Shown: in pieces, positions 9,527 to 17,587 of the stretch
How the letters are laid out: each line of letters opens with the position of its first letter
Numbering within the stretch: position 1 is the stretch's first letter
Source: Liquorilactobacillus mali
GTDB taxonomy: Bacteria > Bacillota > Bacilli > Lactobacillales > Lactobacillaceae
Direction of reading: 5' to 3'
DNA length: 64,000 nt
Assembly (NCBI RefSeq): GCF_001437155.1
Contig: NZ_JQAR01000001.1
Location: forward strand, 1 to 64,000
The notes under the pieces: model-generated
What the model was told of the DNA's origin: nothing
The model's database searches: none
The model's input: only the letters and a program-made list of their open reading frames with translations
Translations under genes and position numbers: made by a program

Positions 9527-9566
9527 GAAATATTAGCTGAATTGACCTTCACTAAATGTAAATTCT

Positions 9567-9589
9567 CTTATTTTCTGTTAGAAAATAAG
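9567..9589. other. Perfect hairpin after pepV
   Basis: CTTATTTTC (9567-9575) and GAAAATAAG (9581-9589) form a perfect 9-bp stem with a five-base loop, 40 bases after the pepV stop. No T run follows on either strand. It may protect the 3' end of the pepV mRNA or be a weak terminator. Confidence 0.5.
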
Positions 9590-9684
9590 GGATAGAACAA
9601 GTAGTGGGGGGTTTTTATGTTTTATGACCTTTGAATTACCATGAAATAAGGGGTAAACTTAAGTTATGAAAAGGGGGATTTGGC

Positions 9685-9930
9685 ATGCAAAAAGAATTTA
9701 TGCATGAAATTGAAGCAAATATTTTGGATGAAGACGATACAACGAAGACTTTTTCTGTACCTAGCAAAAGAGAAAATTTACTAATCAGAGTAGATAAAGA
9801 AGTTATTTCTAAGTTGGAAAATGATTCAAAGTTTGAAAGAATGTTAAAAAACTTGCTTAAAATGAGTTCGAAAAACACAAAGAAGGAAGTAATAAACATA
9901 AACAAGCGCAATTATCGAATTTTTCTTTAA
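9685..9930 (+). CDS. Small protein of unknown function (81 aa)
   Basis: An 81-residue frame starts at an ATG with a strong AAGGGGG ribosome-binding site eight bases upstream, which argues that it is translated. The protein is highly charged. It has an acidic N-terminal part (EIEANILDEDDTT) and a central segment predicted helical by eye (LIRVDKEVISKLENDSKFERMLKNLL). The C-terminus is lysine/asparagine-rich. There is no signal peptide, membrane helix or cysteine. I do not recognise the family. It sits between pepV and another small gene in a loosely packed stretch. Confidence 0.55.
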   Translation: MQKEFMHEIEANILDEDDTTKTFSVPSKRENLLIRVDKEVISKLENDSKFERMLKNLLKMSSKNTKKEVININKRNYRIFL

Positions 9931-10012
9931 TAATTATGCAAGTCCTTTGATTTATACTAGAGGACGAATATGATTAGAGTGAGTTGATTATAGTTGCAAA
10001 GGGAGGATACCA

Positions 10013-10294
10013 ATGTTTTTGACAACCGGAGATATAAATCGAGCTTATATGATTGTAGGAATTGTTAACGCAACGGCAAAAAGGACTTTAACGCCAGACG
10101 AAATTGATGATGTTGATAATTTTGATGATTTATATGAAAAAGTTAAGACAAAGTTGATCGAACGAACCGTTTCCAGGGATGGTGATGGGATCGTTGCCGT
10201 GCATTTTAACCCAGAAATAGTCAGCATGGGTGTTGGCCCCAAATACATGGTTTTACATGGTTATGGGACGGCAATTAGTTTTCCTAAAAAGTGA
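10013..10294 (+). CDS. Small YbjQ/DUF74-like protein
   Basis: The 93-residue protein resembles the YbjQ (DUF74) fold. It has an N-terminal LTTGDI strand, a MIVGIVNA strand, a helix (DDLYEKVKTKLIERTVSRD), then GDGIVAVHFNPE and a terminal HGYGTAISF, the usual GTA(V/I) ending. Members are small pentameric proteins of unclear role, sometimes called heavy-metal-binding domains. The similarity was judged by eye and is distant. GGGAGG precedes the ATG. The gene converges with the stress protein gene downstream. Confidence 0.6.
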   Translation: MFLTTGDINRAYMIVGIVNATAKRTLTPDEIDDVDNFDDLYEKVKTKLIERTVSRDGDGIVAVHFNPEIVSMGVGPKYMVLHGYGTAISFPKK

Positions 10295-10311
10295 TTTTAG
10301 ATGAGTTAATC

Positions 10312-10761
10312 CTAACGAACTGTTAAGATATCGCAAGTTGCGTACTTGTTCACATAAGCATAGACAGAACCTGTTAAAGCTCTGTGCAGATGGTTGAACT
10401 GTGGTTGACCAAGAACAATTAGATCATCACGATATTCTTCAAGAAAGTTCTCGCAAATTATTTTTCGTGGATCCCCAAAACGGATATGTGAATGAACTTG
10501 ATACATGGACGAACCTTCAGCCAAGATTTCTTGGACAAGGTTCGCCATTTTTTTTTCATAAGTTTCCTTTAGTTGTTTCTTTTGTTGAGAAGACATTTCA
10601 GGTTGGAAATTGCCAAAAGCAAGTATTGTACTGTCAATAACATAGAGAATATCAAGCTGAATATTATGATTGCGTGTATAGTTTGCAGTTTTTTTAAGTG
10701 CATTCATTGAGTTATTACTCCATGATATTGGACATAAGATTCGTTGATAATTGTTAGACAT
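10312..10761 (-). CDS. Universal stress protein, UspA family
   Basis: A 149-residue cytoplasmic protein of the universal stress family, which are dimeric nucleotide-binding stress factors. It opens with the typical first strand YQRILCPISWSNNSMNAL. A DILYVID strand follows, and it ends with DLIVLGQPQFNHLHRALTGSV, a variant of the ATP-binding G-x2-G-x9-G(S/T) loop. The second glycine of the loop is not obvious, so ATP binding is uncertain. The longer frame starts at 10809, but ATG 10761 has GAGGAAG eight bases upstream and gives a family-length protein. Confidence 0.88.
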   Translation of the reverse strand: MSNNYQRILCPISWSNNSMNALKKTANYTRNHNIQLDILYVIDSTILAFGNFQPEMSSQQKKQLKETYEKKMANLVQEILAEGSSMYQVHSHIRFGDPRKIICENFLEEYRDDLIVLGQPQFNHLHRALTGSVYAYVNKYATCDILTVR

Positions 10762-11090
10762 TAAAAGCACTTCCTCTACATAATATTCAATCTGAGTTAA
10801 GCATATCATATTTGAAGAAATATGGTACCTTTACCTCGGTATATGAAGTTACACATATAAATAAAAGGCTAGTCTTTTGTCATATAGGCAATGTTACTTC
10901 CAACTTAGTTATGCATATTAATAACGTTTACGATATGTAGATAGATTAAGAAGAAGTTGAAAAGTAAGAAATGAAAAAGACAATTAATGTTTTACGGAAG
11001 TCACTGTGAAATAAGCCAAGCCATTTAAACCTAACATTATGCTATGTATAGTTTAGTGTATCTCAACAGATATGAGAAATACGAATTCAA
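10762..11090. other. Intergenic stretch with no recognised feature
   Basis: These 329 bases lie upstream of the stress protein gene and beyond the end of the small gene on the same strand. I see no convincing gene, strong hairpin or repeat. The part nearest 10762-10860 presumably contains the promoter of the stress protein gene, but no clear -35/-10 pair stands out. Confidence 0.5.
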
Positions 11091-11399
11091 CTAAAGTGCA
11101 ATGATTAGCGATGAACAATCACCGTTAGAGAGTTTACGCGCAAGTACAATTCCGTCAGGTGTTAGTGCTCCCGGGGTGAAGTTGACAAATCTATCTTCGA
11201 TCCTATTAGGACAGCGAGTGATAAAATTTGCTTGGAATAGAAGCAACTCAATGTTACCAAGTTCTTGTTTTGAAACACTCCTTTTAGCTGCGTAAGTAAT
11301 GACTACACGCTCATTTGGATTGGCATTGCCCATATCAGAATATGTAAGTAAAAAAATTAAAAAATCACTTATGAAACTATAATTTAATATTTTATCCAC
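11091..11399 (-). CDS. Conserved-looking protein of unknown function (about 100 aa)
   Basis: The frame encodes up to 102 residues that read like a real globular protein. It has a hydrophobic N-terminal helix (FISDFLIFLLTYSD), a basic segment (TYAAKRSVSKQELGNIELLLFQANFI) that could be a winged-helix-like recognition unit, and a C-terminal NFTPGALTPDGIVLARKL. The start is unclear. GTG 11399 overlaps its own GAGG, and ATG 11331 lacks a ribosome-binding site; a rare ATA or ATT start just inside cannot be excluded. I do not recognise the family. The 188 bases upstream are very AT-rich. Confidence 0.55.
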   Translation of the reverse strand: MDKILNYSFISDFLIFLLTYSDMGNANPNERVVITYAAKRSVSKQELGNIELLLFQANFITRCPNRIEDRFVNFTPGALTPDGIVLARKLSNGDCSSLIIAL

Positions 11400-11623
11400 C
11401 TCAAGATTAAGAAAAATAAAATAAAAACAAACTGTACAAAATATTATTTAATAAAAATTAAAAAAACATGCTTAAAACATCTATAAATAAAAATCACGAC
11501 GGGTTTCATTCTAGTATATGTGTTTAGTATTTGTCCATTATTTAGACTTAAAAAGTAGACTAAATTAGAAAGTTTGTGCTAGCCTAAATGTGTACAGTAA
11601 TGAATTTTTTAGGAGATGAGATT

Positions 11624-12583
11624 GTGTCTATGAAGAAAGTTTTACTTACGACTTTAGCAGCATCAGCTGCATATTTGAAGTATCAGAGTGTAAGACAAAA
11701 GCGTAGTGTGCAAAGTTTAATGGTTGAACAGGGGTTAAAGAGTTTTTTACATGGACGTGATCCAAGAAAAACTTTGAATTTTGCAAGGTTTAATCATGTT
11801 AATTCTGGAACATATAGTATTCCCAATAAAGTTCAAAAATACCTTGACTTTAAATGGTTAGATATCGAGATGCAAGTTTTAAAGAGAGACAGCATTGTCA
11901 CACCGGAAAAGAAAGTTATTTTTTACTTGCATGGTGGATCATACTGGTATCAGCCATTCGATTTACAGTACCGTTTTATAGCCAGATTGGCTGACCGAGT
12001 TGGAGCGAGTGTCGTTATGCCTATCTATCCAAAGGCTCCAGCATACGATGCTAACGATGCTTTATCAATGGTCATGAAAAGCTATCAAGAATTACTTGCC
12101 ACCAATGGTGTTGAGGCAGAAAATATTATTCTGTTTGGTGATTCTGCAGGTGGTGGGTTAGCCGTTTCGTTGGTAGAACAACTGAGAAATGCTCAGATTG
12201 ATCTTCCAAAACAAGTTATATTACTTTCGCCATGGTTAGATGTTTCTCTGGAAAATTCAGAAATTGCAAAAATTGCAAAGAAAGATCCACTTTTAAATTT
12301 AGAGGAATTACGATTTGAGGGAGAATATTATGCTGGATGTGAAAGCCTAAAGAATCCAATTGTTAGTCCGATTTACGGTGACTTAGCGGATTTGCCGCCA
12401 ATAACTATTTTTGGTGGAACAAATGATATCTTATACCCTGATATGAAGCTGTTTACAGAAAAAGCAAAGCAAAATGTAAGATTGATAACGTATGAGGGCA
12501 TGTTCCACGTTTTCCCATTTTTCCCACTGCCAGAATCGAAAAGAGCATACGAGCAAATTGTTGATATTATCGTCTCCCTTTAG
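11624..12583 (+). CDS. Alpha/beta hydrolase, HSL-type esterase
   Basis: A carboxylesterase-like enzyme of the hormone-sensitive lipase group. The oxyanion motif is HGGSYW, the nucleophile elbow GDSAGG, and the acid and histidine are in GTNDILYPD and FHVFPFF. The substrate is unknown; short-chain acyl esters are usual for the family. The frame is open from 11588, but AGGAG at 11611-11615 sits eight bases before GTG 11624 (ATG 11630 is also possible). The N-terminus MSMKKVLLTTLAASAAYL is mildly hydrophobic and might loosely associate with the membrane. It is monocistronic, ending at a bidirectional terminator. Confidence 0.88.
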   Translation: MSMKKVLLTTLAASAAYLKYQSVRQKRSVQSLMVEQGLKSFLHGRDPRKTLNFARFNHVNSGTYSIPNKVQKYLDFKWLDIEMQVLKRDSIVTPEKKVIFYLHGGSYWYQPFDLQYRFIARLADRVGASVVMPIYPKAPAYDANDALSMVMKSYQELLATNGVEAENIILFGDSAGGGLAVSLVEQLRNAQIDLPKQVILLSPWLDVSLENSEIAKIAKKDPLLNLEELRFEGEYYAGCESLKNPIVSPIYGDLADLPPITIFGGTNDILYPDMKLFTEKAKQNVRLITYEGMFHVFPFFPLPESKRAYEQIVDIIVSL

Positions 12584-12654
12584 TTAAATTAAATGTCAAC
12601 TTGAAGTTGAATGGAAAAGTTTATGAAACACATCTGTTTATAAGTTATATGCAA

Positions 12655-12700
12655 TCAAAAAAGGAGTTTAAGCCAACATGTGGCTTAAACTCCTTTTTGA
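12655..12700. terminator. Bidirectional intrinsic terminator
   Basis: A near-perfect stem of about 20 bp (12655-12675 with 12681-12700) with the five-base loop ACATG lies between the convergent esterase and prsA genes. It has an A run on one side and a T run on the other, so it can terminate both. Its sequence is unrelated to the dispersed repeat family. Confidence 0.93.
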
Positions 12701-12728
12701 TTTTCACTAACTCATTTGTTGTCTAATT

Positions 12729-13616
12729 CTAGTTGCTTGAACTTGAACTTGAGCTACTTGACAGGTAACTTGAGAGAATGTCCTTCAAATCACTATCTTT
12801 GATTGATACATTTCCTTTTTTAAGAACCTTACCAATAACCTTTTGCAAAAGTGTAGAATCGTTCATATCGCTAGAAATAATTTGTGTCTTAAGTTCGCTA
12901 ATGTGTGAACTCATCTTACCCTTAGCAGGTCTCTTGATTGATTTGATAACATGATAACCATAGCTTGTCTTAACAGGTGTTGTTGTATATTCACCCTGCT
13001 TCAAAGCAAAAGCAGCTTTTTTAAAGGCAGAAGCTAAAGAAGTATCTGTGTTATCAAATGCAGACAATTTACCACCCTTGCTCTTTGTAGCAGTATCAGT
13101 TGAATACTTCTTAGCAAGTTTTGTGAAACTCTCACCAGCTTGTAATTTCTTGATAATTGCTTCAGCAGTAGACTTCTTAGATACTAAGATATGAGCAACT
13201 GTAGTTTTAGGTTGGTAACTCTTCCACTGTTTCTTTAATTGCTTTTGAGTGATGGTCGTATTATCCTTTACAGCTTCACGAAGCAATAAATTCGAACGAA
13301 GTTGTTTTTTGAAACTAGACTTTGTCAAACTATTCTCTGAAAGTACTGTAGAAAATGAAGAACCATATTCACTTGCATAAGTATTATATTGTGCATTAAC
13401 TTGTTTGGTTGTAACCTTGCTACCATATTGTTTCTCAAGGACCTTATCAAGAATCATCTGCTGTAAAATTTGTTTACCTGATGATGTTTTTTTCATACTG
13501 TCATAATATTCACTTTCGGTAATTTTACCGCCAGAAGTAGTCGCAACTGTCTTAGAACAAGCAGCTAAGCTGACAGTCATAAGAATACCTGCTAGTGCGA
13601 GAAGCCATTTTTTCAT
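12729..13616 (-). CDS. prsA: Foldase lipoprotein PrsA (parvulin-type PPIase)
   Basis: PrsA is anchored on the outer face of the membrane and folds secreted proteins. The first 20 residues form a lipoprotein signal with lipobox LAAC and the lipidated cysteine at position 20. A SurA-like N-domain follows. The parvulin (PpiC) domain runs from about residue 125 to 230, starting [11 protein letters not shown] and ending SYGYHVIKS. The C-terminus is a run of serines, an odd low-complexity tail. The frame is open to 13634, but [10 protein letters not shown] at 13616 is the natural signal-peptide start, although no strong ribosome-binding site is seen for either. A palindrome overlaps its probable -10. 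Confidence 0.93.
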   Translation of the reverse strand: MKKWLLALAGILMTVSLAACSKTVATTSGGKITESEYYDSMKKTSSGKQILQQMILDKVLEKQYGSKVTTKQVNAQYNTYASEYGSSFSTVLSENSLTKSSFKKQLRSNLLLREAVKDNTTITQKQLKKQWKSYQPKTTVAHILVSKKSTAEAIIKKLQAGESFTKLAKKYSTDTATKSKGGKLSAFDNTDTSLASAFKKAAFALKQGEYTTTPVKTSYGYHVIKSIKRPAKGKMSSHISELKTQIISSDMNDSTLLQKVIGKVLKKGNVSIKDSDLKDILSSYLSSSSSSSSSN

Positions 13617-13674
13617 TATAAAATACACATCCATTCGTTTATTTTGCTTGTATTAAGATACAAATCAACGTTAC

Positions 13675-13694
13675 TAACTATAACACAATAGTTA
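13675..13694. promoter_or_regulatory. Palindrome at the prsA promoter
   Basis: TAACTAT (13675-13681), a six-base spacer and ATAGTTA (13688-13694) form a perfect inverted repeat about 60 bases upstream of prsA. On the minus strand it includes TATAGT (13683 to 13678), a good -10. This suggests an operator for a dimeric regulator. The regulator is unknown, and the matching -35 is weak. Confidence 0.4.
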
Positions 13695-13765
13695 ATGATG
13701 TTGAAAGAAAAGATAAAACTTACAAAAAAATTCATTATTTATTCACTTTGTTTTACGACTAATAA

Positions 13766-14068
13766 TTACTTCGTATTTTTTTCCTGAATTTGAGAAATCC
13801 TGTCAAGATTATTCTGGATTTTGAATTGATATTCAGATAAAAGTGAAACTATTTCATCAATCGTTTGCTGTGAATTAGGTAATTCATTTTTAAGATTTTC
13901 AACATTTTCTGTCAGCCTTGCATACGCCCTTTTAACATTATTAGCCGATTCATATAGCTCTTTTGCTTTTTTATTATTGGGTAGAACAGTTTTTCGCCGA
14001 GACAAATACGCAATTGTTGAGACAATTCCAATTGCTCCCAAACAAATCAAAGCTTTTTTTCCGCTCAT
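13766..14068 (-). CDS. Membrane-anchored coiled-coil protein, unknown function
   Basis: A 100-residue protein with one N-terminal membrane helix (ALICLGAIGIVSTIAYL), then RRK, which predicts a cytoplasmic tail. The tail is long and helical with heptad-like spacing, in the style of YtxH-type small stress proteins. The ATG lies three bases from the stop of the HIT gene upstream on the same strand, so the two are one transcript. The function is not known, though this HIT neighbourhood is common in lactobacilli. Confidence 0.7.
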   Translation of the reverse strand: MSGKKALICLGAIGIVSTIAYLSRRKTVLPNNKKAKELYESANNVKRAYARLTENVENLKNELPNSQQTIDEIVSLLSEYQFKIQNNLDRISQIQEKNTK

Positions 14069-14071
14069 AGA

Positions 14072-14500
14072 TTAGTCCTCCAAATTTTCATGAATACGAT
14101 CTGCAATTTCTTGTAATTCATCCGAAGAATATTTTTCTGAATTATCTTTAAAAGTCATTGCAAATGAATCGGTATCAGCAAATCTTGGGATGAAATGAAA
14201 ATGTGAGTGGAAGACAGATTGATATGCAATTGCCCCATTATTATTCACGATATTAAGTCCTAAGATTTGTGGATTACTTTTCTTAATGGCCCGCGCAATT
14301 ACGGGTATTTTTGGCAGAATTGTTTGAGCTAGTGACTCATCATACTCAAAAATATTAGCGATATGCTTTTTTGGTATGAGTAGAGTGTGGCCCGGTGTTG
14401 TTTGCGAAATGTCTAGAAATACCTTAATATCATCATCTTCATACACAGAAACACTTGGAATTGTACCATCAATAATTTTACAAAAAATGCAATCGTTCAT
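14072..14500 (-). CDS. HIT family nucleotide hydrolase
   Basis: The histidine-triad motif HSHFH (98-102) ends the 142-residue protein's core. The N-terminal CIFC (4-7) is part of the zinc site seen in Hit/HinT proteins. They hydrolyse nucleoside phosphoramidates and related nucleotides. Its position divergent from ecsA and upstream of the small membrane protein and PrsA is the classic hit-ecsAB arrangement of Firmicutes. GAAGG precedes the ATG. Confidence 0.93.
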   Translation of the reverse strand: MNDCIFCKIIDGTIPSVSVYEDDDIKVFLDISQTTPGHTLLIPKKHIANIFEYDESLAQTILPKIPVIARAIKKSNPQILGLNIVNNNGAIAYQSVFHSHFHFIPRFADTDSFAMTFKDNSEKYSSDELQEIADRIHENLED

Positions 14501-14639
14501 TATAGAAGAACCTTCTTTCAGCTAAGTATTTATTTTAGTATACAATAACACACCTTTATGATGGAAATTTTAAAATAATTTGAAATTATCAGTTTATGTT
14601 ATAATTTTCAATAATTGAAGTGAAAGGAACTATAAATCT

Positions 14640-15380
14640 ATGACTTTAAAAATAAATGGACTCGTGGGCGGATATTCGCGAATACCAGTGCTGAAGGATA
14701 TCTCATTTGAAGTTAATTCGGGCCAGTTGGTCGGACTAATAGGATTGAATGGTGCTGGAAAGTCAACGACAATTAATCATATTATTGGGTTACTTGAGCC
14801 ACAAAAGGGAAATATTACAATTGATGATATCAAATTAAAAGATAATCCCAAGGCATACAAGGGAAAATTGGCTTATATGCCGGAAATGCCAGTTTTGTAT
14901 CAAGAATTGACATTAAAAGAACATTTGGAATTGACTATTATGGCTTACAATTTGGATCCAGCAGATACTTGGAAAAGGGCAAATGAGTTGTTGAAAACTT
15001 TTCGTCTCGATAATAAGTTGGATTGGTTTCCTGCGAACTTTTCAAAGGGAATGCGGCAAAAGGTAATGATAGTGTGTGCTTTTATGACAAAAGCACAAGT
15101 TTATGTCATTGATGAACCATTCTTAGGACTAGATCCATTGGCAACTCGAGATTTGTTGAACTTGGTGGATACTGAGAAAAAAAGGGGAGCGGCCATTTTA
15201 ATGTCTACACATGTCCTCAGTACAGCACAAGAATATTGTGATTACTTTGTCTTACTTCATCAGGGGAAAATTAGAGCTCAGGGCGATCTTGAGGAGCTAA
15301 GAAGTATTTTCAACGATAAGCAAGCATCACTGACTGATATTTATCTTGGAATGACGCAGGATGGGCATGCCAATGAATGA
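14640..15380 (+). CDS. ecsA: ABC transporter ATP-binding protein EcsA
   Basis: The 246-residue ATPase has Walker A GLNGAGKST (35-43), the signature FSKGMRQ, Walker B VYVIDEP and the D-loop LGLD. With EcsB it forms a membrane transporter. In Bacillus this transporter affects protein secretion, intramembrane proteolysis (RasP) and competence; its substrate is still debated (peptide export is proposed). The stop overlaps the start of ecsB. Divergence from the HIT gene supports the name. Confidence 0.92.
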   Translation: MTLKINGLVGGYSRIPVLKDISFEVNSGQLVGLIGLNGAGKSTTINHIIGLLEPQKGNITIDDIKLKDNPKAYKGKLAYMPEMPVLYQELTLKEHLELTIMAYNLDPADTWKRANELLKTFRLDNKLDWFPANFSKGMRQKVMIVCAFMTKAQVYVIDEPFLGLDPLATRDLLNLVDTEKKRGAAILMSTHVLSTAQEYCDYFVLLHQGKIRAQGDLEELRSIFNDKQASLTDIYLGMTQDGHANE

Positions 15381-16578
15381 AATTTGGAATAGAAGATTAA
15401 AAAAATATCAAAGTATGCTATTGCGCTATTCAAAATATATTTTGAATGATCATTTTGTTTTAGCTTTGCTATTCTTTGCTGGCGGCTTAGGACTTGCATA
15501 CTCAAATTTTGTGAGAAATTTGCCTCAAAAAGCTTTTTGGTGGGAACAACCTATTCTGATCATAATTCTTTTTCTGTTGCTGCATGTTGGTAAGTTAGCA
15601 AGTTTGCTGGAGGAAGCAGATAAAATCTTTCTTTTACCCAAGGATTACCAGATGAAGGATTATCTTAAGCTAGCCTTGAAACATTCCACGTTAGTATCCT
15701 GTGCTACACAGTTAATATGTATGCTAGTGTTAGCACCATTTATTCTACGAGGACTGCAGTGGAGTTTTGGGATGTGGTGCACTCTTCTGGTAGTACAATG
15801 CTTGTTGAAGCTGAGTTGTCTGACTCTTGTGGTAACAAGTGCCTATGACACTAATGTAAAGCAGTTTTTACAACAGTTTTGTTTTCGACTGACTTTGTTA
15901 ATAGTGTTAGCAGTTGGTCTTTACCTAAATTTGATACTTAGCTTGCTCTTTTCGTTGATTTTGGCAGTAGTAACTAATTATTTTTTCAACAAGGCATCTC
16001 AGAGACATGTCTTCAAGTGGAACGATGTTGTTGTATATGAAAAGGGAAGATTAATGACCTTGTATCGTTTTATAAACATGTTCACAGATGTTCCACAGAT
16101 AGTTGGTCAAACTAAACGACGTAAAATTTTTGATTTTTTATTACGTAGTACATCTGGAAATATTTACCTTTTCCTGTATAGCAGAAGTTTTATTAGACAA
16201 AGCAGTTTTAGTGGCCTATTTTTACGCCTATTATTTTTAGCAGGCATTATTATTTTTTTCTCACCGAATTACCTATTTAGTCTGTTGATAGCTTGTTTGT
16301 TTCTTTATCTAATAGGAATTCAATTGTTTGGTCTGTATCTTACTTTTGAAGATAATGTTTTTACTCACATTTATCCAATTGATGAAAGTCAGCAGAGCTT
16401 CGCATTCAAAAAATTGCTGCGTAAAATCTTGCTGCTTGCATGGATAATATTAAATGTTATTGCTGTAGCAAAGCCACTTTTCAAGGTAGAATATTTGCTG
16501 ATTCCAGTTATTTCGCTGGGTGAGATATATTTAATAACGGGTATTTTTTTGAGAAATTATATCAAAAAAAATACTTGA
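15373..16578 (+). CDS. ecsB: ABC transporter permease EcsB
   Basis: This membrane partner of EcsA has about 400 residues, with clusters of hydrophobic segments (for example FVLALLFFAGGLGLAY and LIVLAVGLYLNLILSLLF) typical of EcsB. The frame is open from ATG 15361. ATG 15373 overlaps the EcsA stop (ATGAATGA) and starts MNEIWNRRLKKYQ, the more natural beginning. No ecsC follows; the next gene is a kinase-like protein. Confidence 0.88.
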   Translation: MNEIWNRRLKKYQSMLLRYSKYILNDHFVLALLFFAGGLGLAYSNFVRNLPQKAFWWEQPILIIILFLLLHVGKLASLLEEADKIFLLPKDYQMKDYLKLALKHSTLVSCATQLICMLVLAPFILRGLQWSFGMWCTLLVVQCLLKLSCLTLVVTSAYDTNVKQFLQQFCFRLTLLIVLAVGLYLNLILSLLFSLILAVVTNYFFNKASQRHVFKWNDVVVYEKGRLMTLYRFINMFTDVPQIVGQTKRRKIFDFLLRSTSGNIYLFLYSRSFIRQSSFSGLFLRLLFLAGIIIFFSPNYLFSLLIACLFLYLIGIQLFGLYLTFEDNVFTHIYPIDESQQSFAFKKLLRKILLLAWIILNVIAVAKPLFKVEYLLIPVISLGEIYLITGIFLRNYIKKNT

Positions 16579-16650
16579 CACTTGTGACATGAATTTGTAT
16601 CCTTGTTTAAGGATTATGGGATTATGGACTTGTAGAGGAGACTTGCCAAT

Positions 16651-17445
16651 ATGGATTTCAGATTGGATGACGGTTGGCAGATTCATCCGCTCGGGGGTAA
16701 TACTGGAACTGCTTATATGGGCGTTAAGGAGCAGGAAAAGTTATTTATTAAGAGAAATACTTCACCTTTTCTTGCAGCACTGTCATTGGAAGAAATCACA
16801 CCAAGGCTGGTATGGACAAAGCACATTTCGACCGGTGATACGCTGACTGCACAAGAATGGTTAAATGGAAGATGTCTTTCTAAGGAAGAGATGGGACAGA
16901 AAAATGTTGCATGTTTGTTGGCCAGGGTTCATCGGTCTAAAATTCTTAGGAAGATGTTGCGTCAAGTAGGTGGAAGATATGTGTTTCCTGAAGAAATGCT
17001 CAGCAGCTATTTTCGAGGTTTGAGTTTGGAACTACGAACTCATCCCTTGCTTAAACAAGTTGCAAACCGGTTGCGGATGCATCAGCCAAAGCTAGATCAT
17101 AGAGAATTTAAGGTTTCACATGGTGATTTGAATCATAAAAATTGGTTATTGTCAGATAGTGACAGATTATATTTAGTTGATTGGGAATCGGCAAGATTAG
17201 CAGACAGTGCACTGGATATTAGCATGTTAATGTGTCAATATGTCCCACGCGCGGAATGGAAACAATGGTTAACCGAGAAGTATGGAATTTCAATCACAGT
17301 AGGATTGAAACAAAGAATTAGTTGGTATTACATGGTTAATTTGCTTCTTTCTATAAAGAATGAGCATCAGCGTGGTCGTTTTTTTGAAATGAACCGAGAC
17401 ATATTACAATTAGCAGACTTTTTTGAGAAACAAGGCTTTATTTAA
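16651..17445 (+). CDS. ytmP: Phosphotransferase family protein (YtmP-like)
   Basis: The 264-residue protein belongs to the aminoglycoside phosphotransferase/choline kinase fold. The catalytic loop is HGDLNHKNWLL and the metal-binding motif LVDWESARLAD. The N-lobe is short and begins with a degenerate glycine loop (PLGGNTGTAY). Substrate unknown; the family includes small-molecule kinases. In Firmicutes ytmP lies directly before trmB, as here, so this is its ortholog. AGAGGAG precedes the ATG. Confidence 0.88.
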   Translation: MDFRLDDGWQIHPLGGNTGTAYMGVKEQEKLFIKRNTSPFLAALSLEEITPRLVWTKHISTGDTLTAQEWLNGRCLSKEEMGQKNVACLLARVHRSKILRKMLRQVGGRYVFPEEMLSSYFRGLSLELRTHPLLKQVANRLRMHQPKLDHREFKVSHGDLNHKNWLLSDSDRLYLVDWESARLADSALDISMLMCQYVPRAEWKQWLTEKYGISITVGLKQRISWYYMVNLLLSIKNEHQRGRFFEMNRDILQLADFFEKQGFI

Positions 17446-17477
17446 TTTAAAATAATGAAAAGCCATAAATAGATGGT

Positions 17478-17548
17478 GAACATGTTTATACGAAATAATT
17501 AATAAGGGAGCTGGTTCAAAATATAACTTTTGACCCAGCCCCTTTATT
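17478..17548 (+). repeat. Dispersed intergenic repeat, copy C (short form, + orientation)
   Basis: GAACATGTTTATACG leads into the hairpin AAGGGAGCTGG (17504-17514)/CCCAGCCCCTT (17534-17544), with the TCAAAATATAACTTTTGA core between the arms and a T-rich tail after. The hairpin's left arm and core are identical over more than 20 bases to copy F, 30 kb away. It probably terminates ytmP before trmB. Confidence 0.8.
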
Positions 17549-17587
17549 TGAACGGTTGATCCTGTTCAGCTTGAAAGGAATGAAGAA

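Noticed and set aside
10401-10640. Plus-strand frame opposite the UspA gene
   Set aside because: It is antisense to a clear family member and does not resemble a protein.
11541-11564. Imperfect palindrome before the esterase gene (TTTAGACT...AGACTAAA)
   Set aside because: One mismatch in short AT-rich arms within a very AT-rich region; expected by chance.
16589-16846. Plus-strand frame overlapping the start of ytmP
   Set aside because: It overlaps ytmP in another frame, has no recognisable domain and no good ribosome-binding site.
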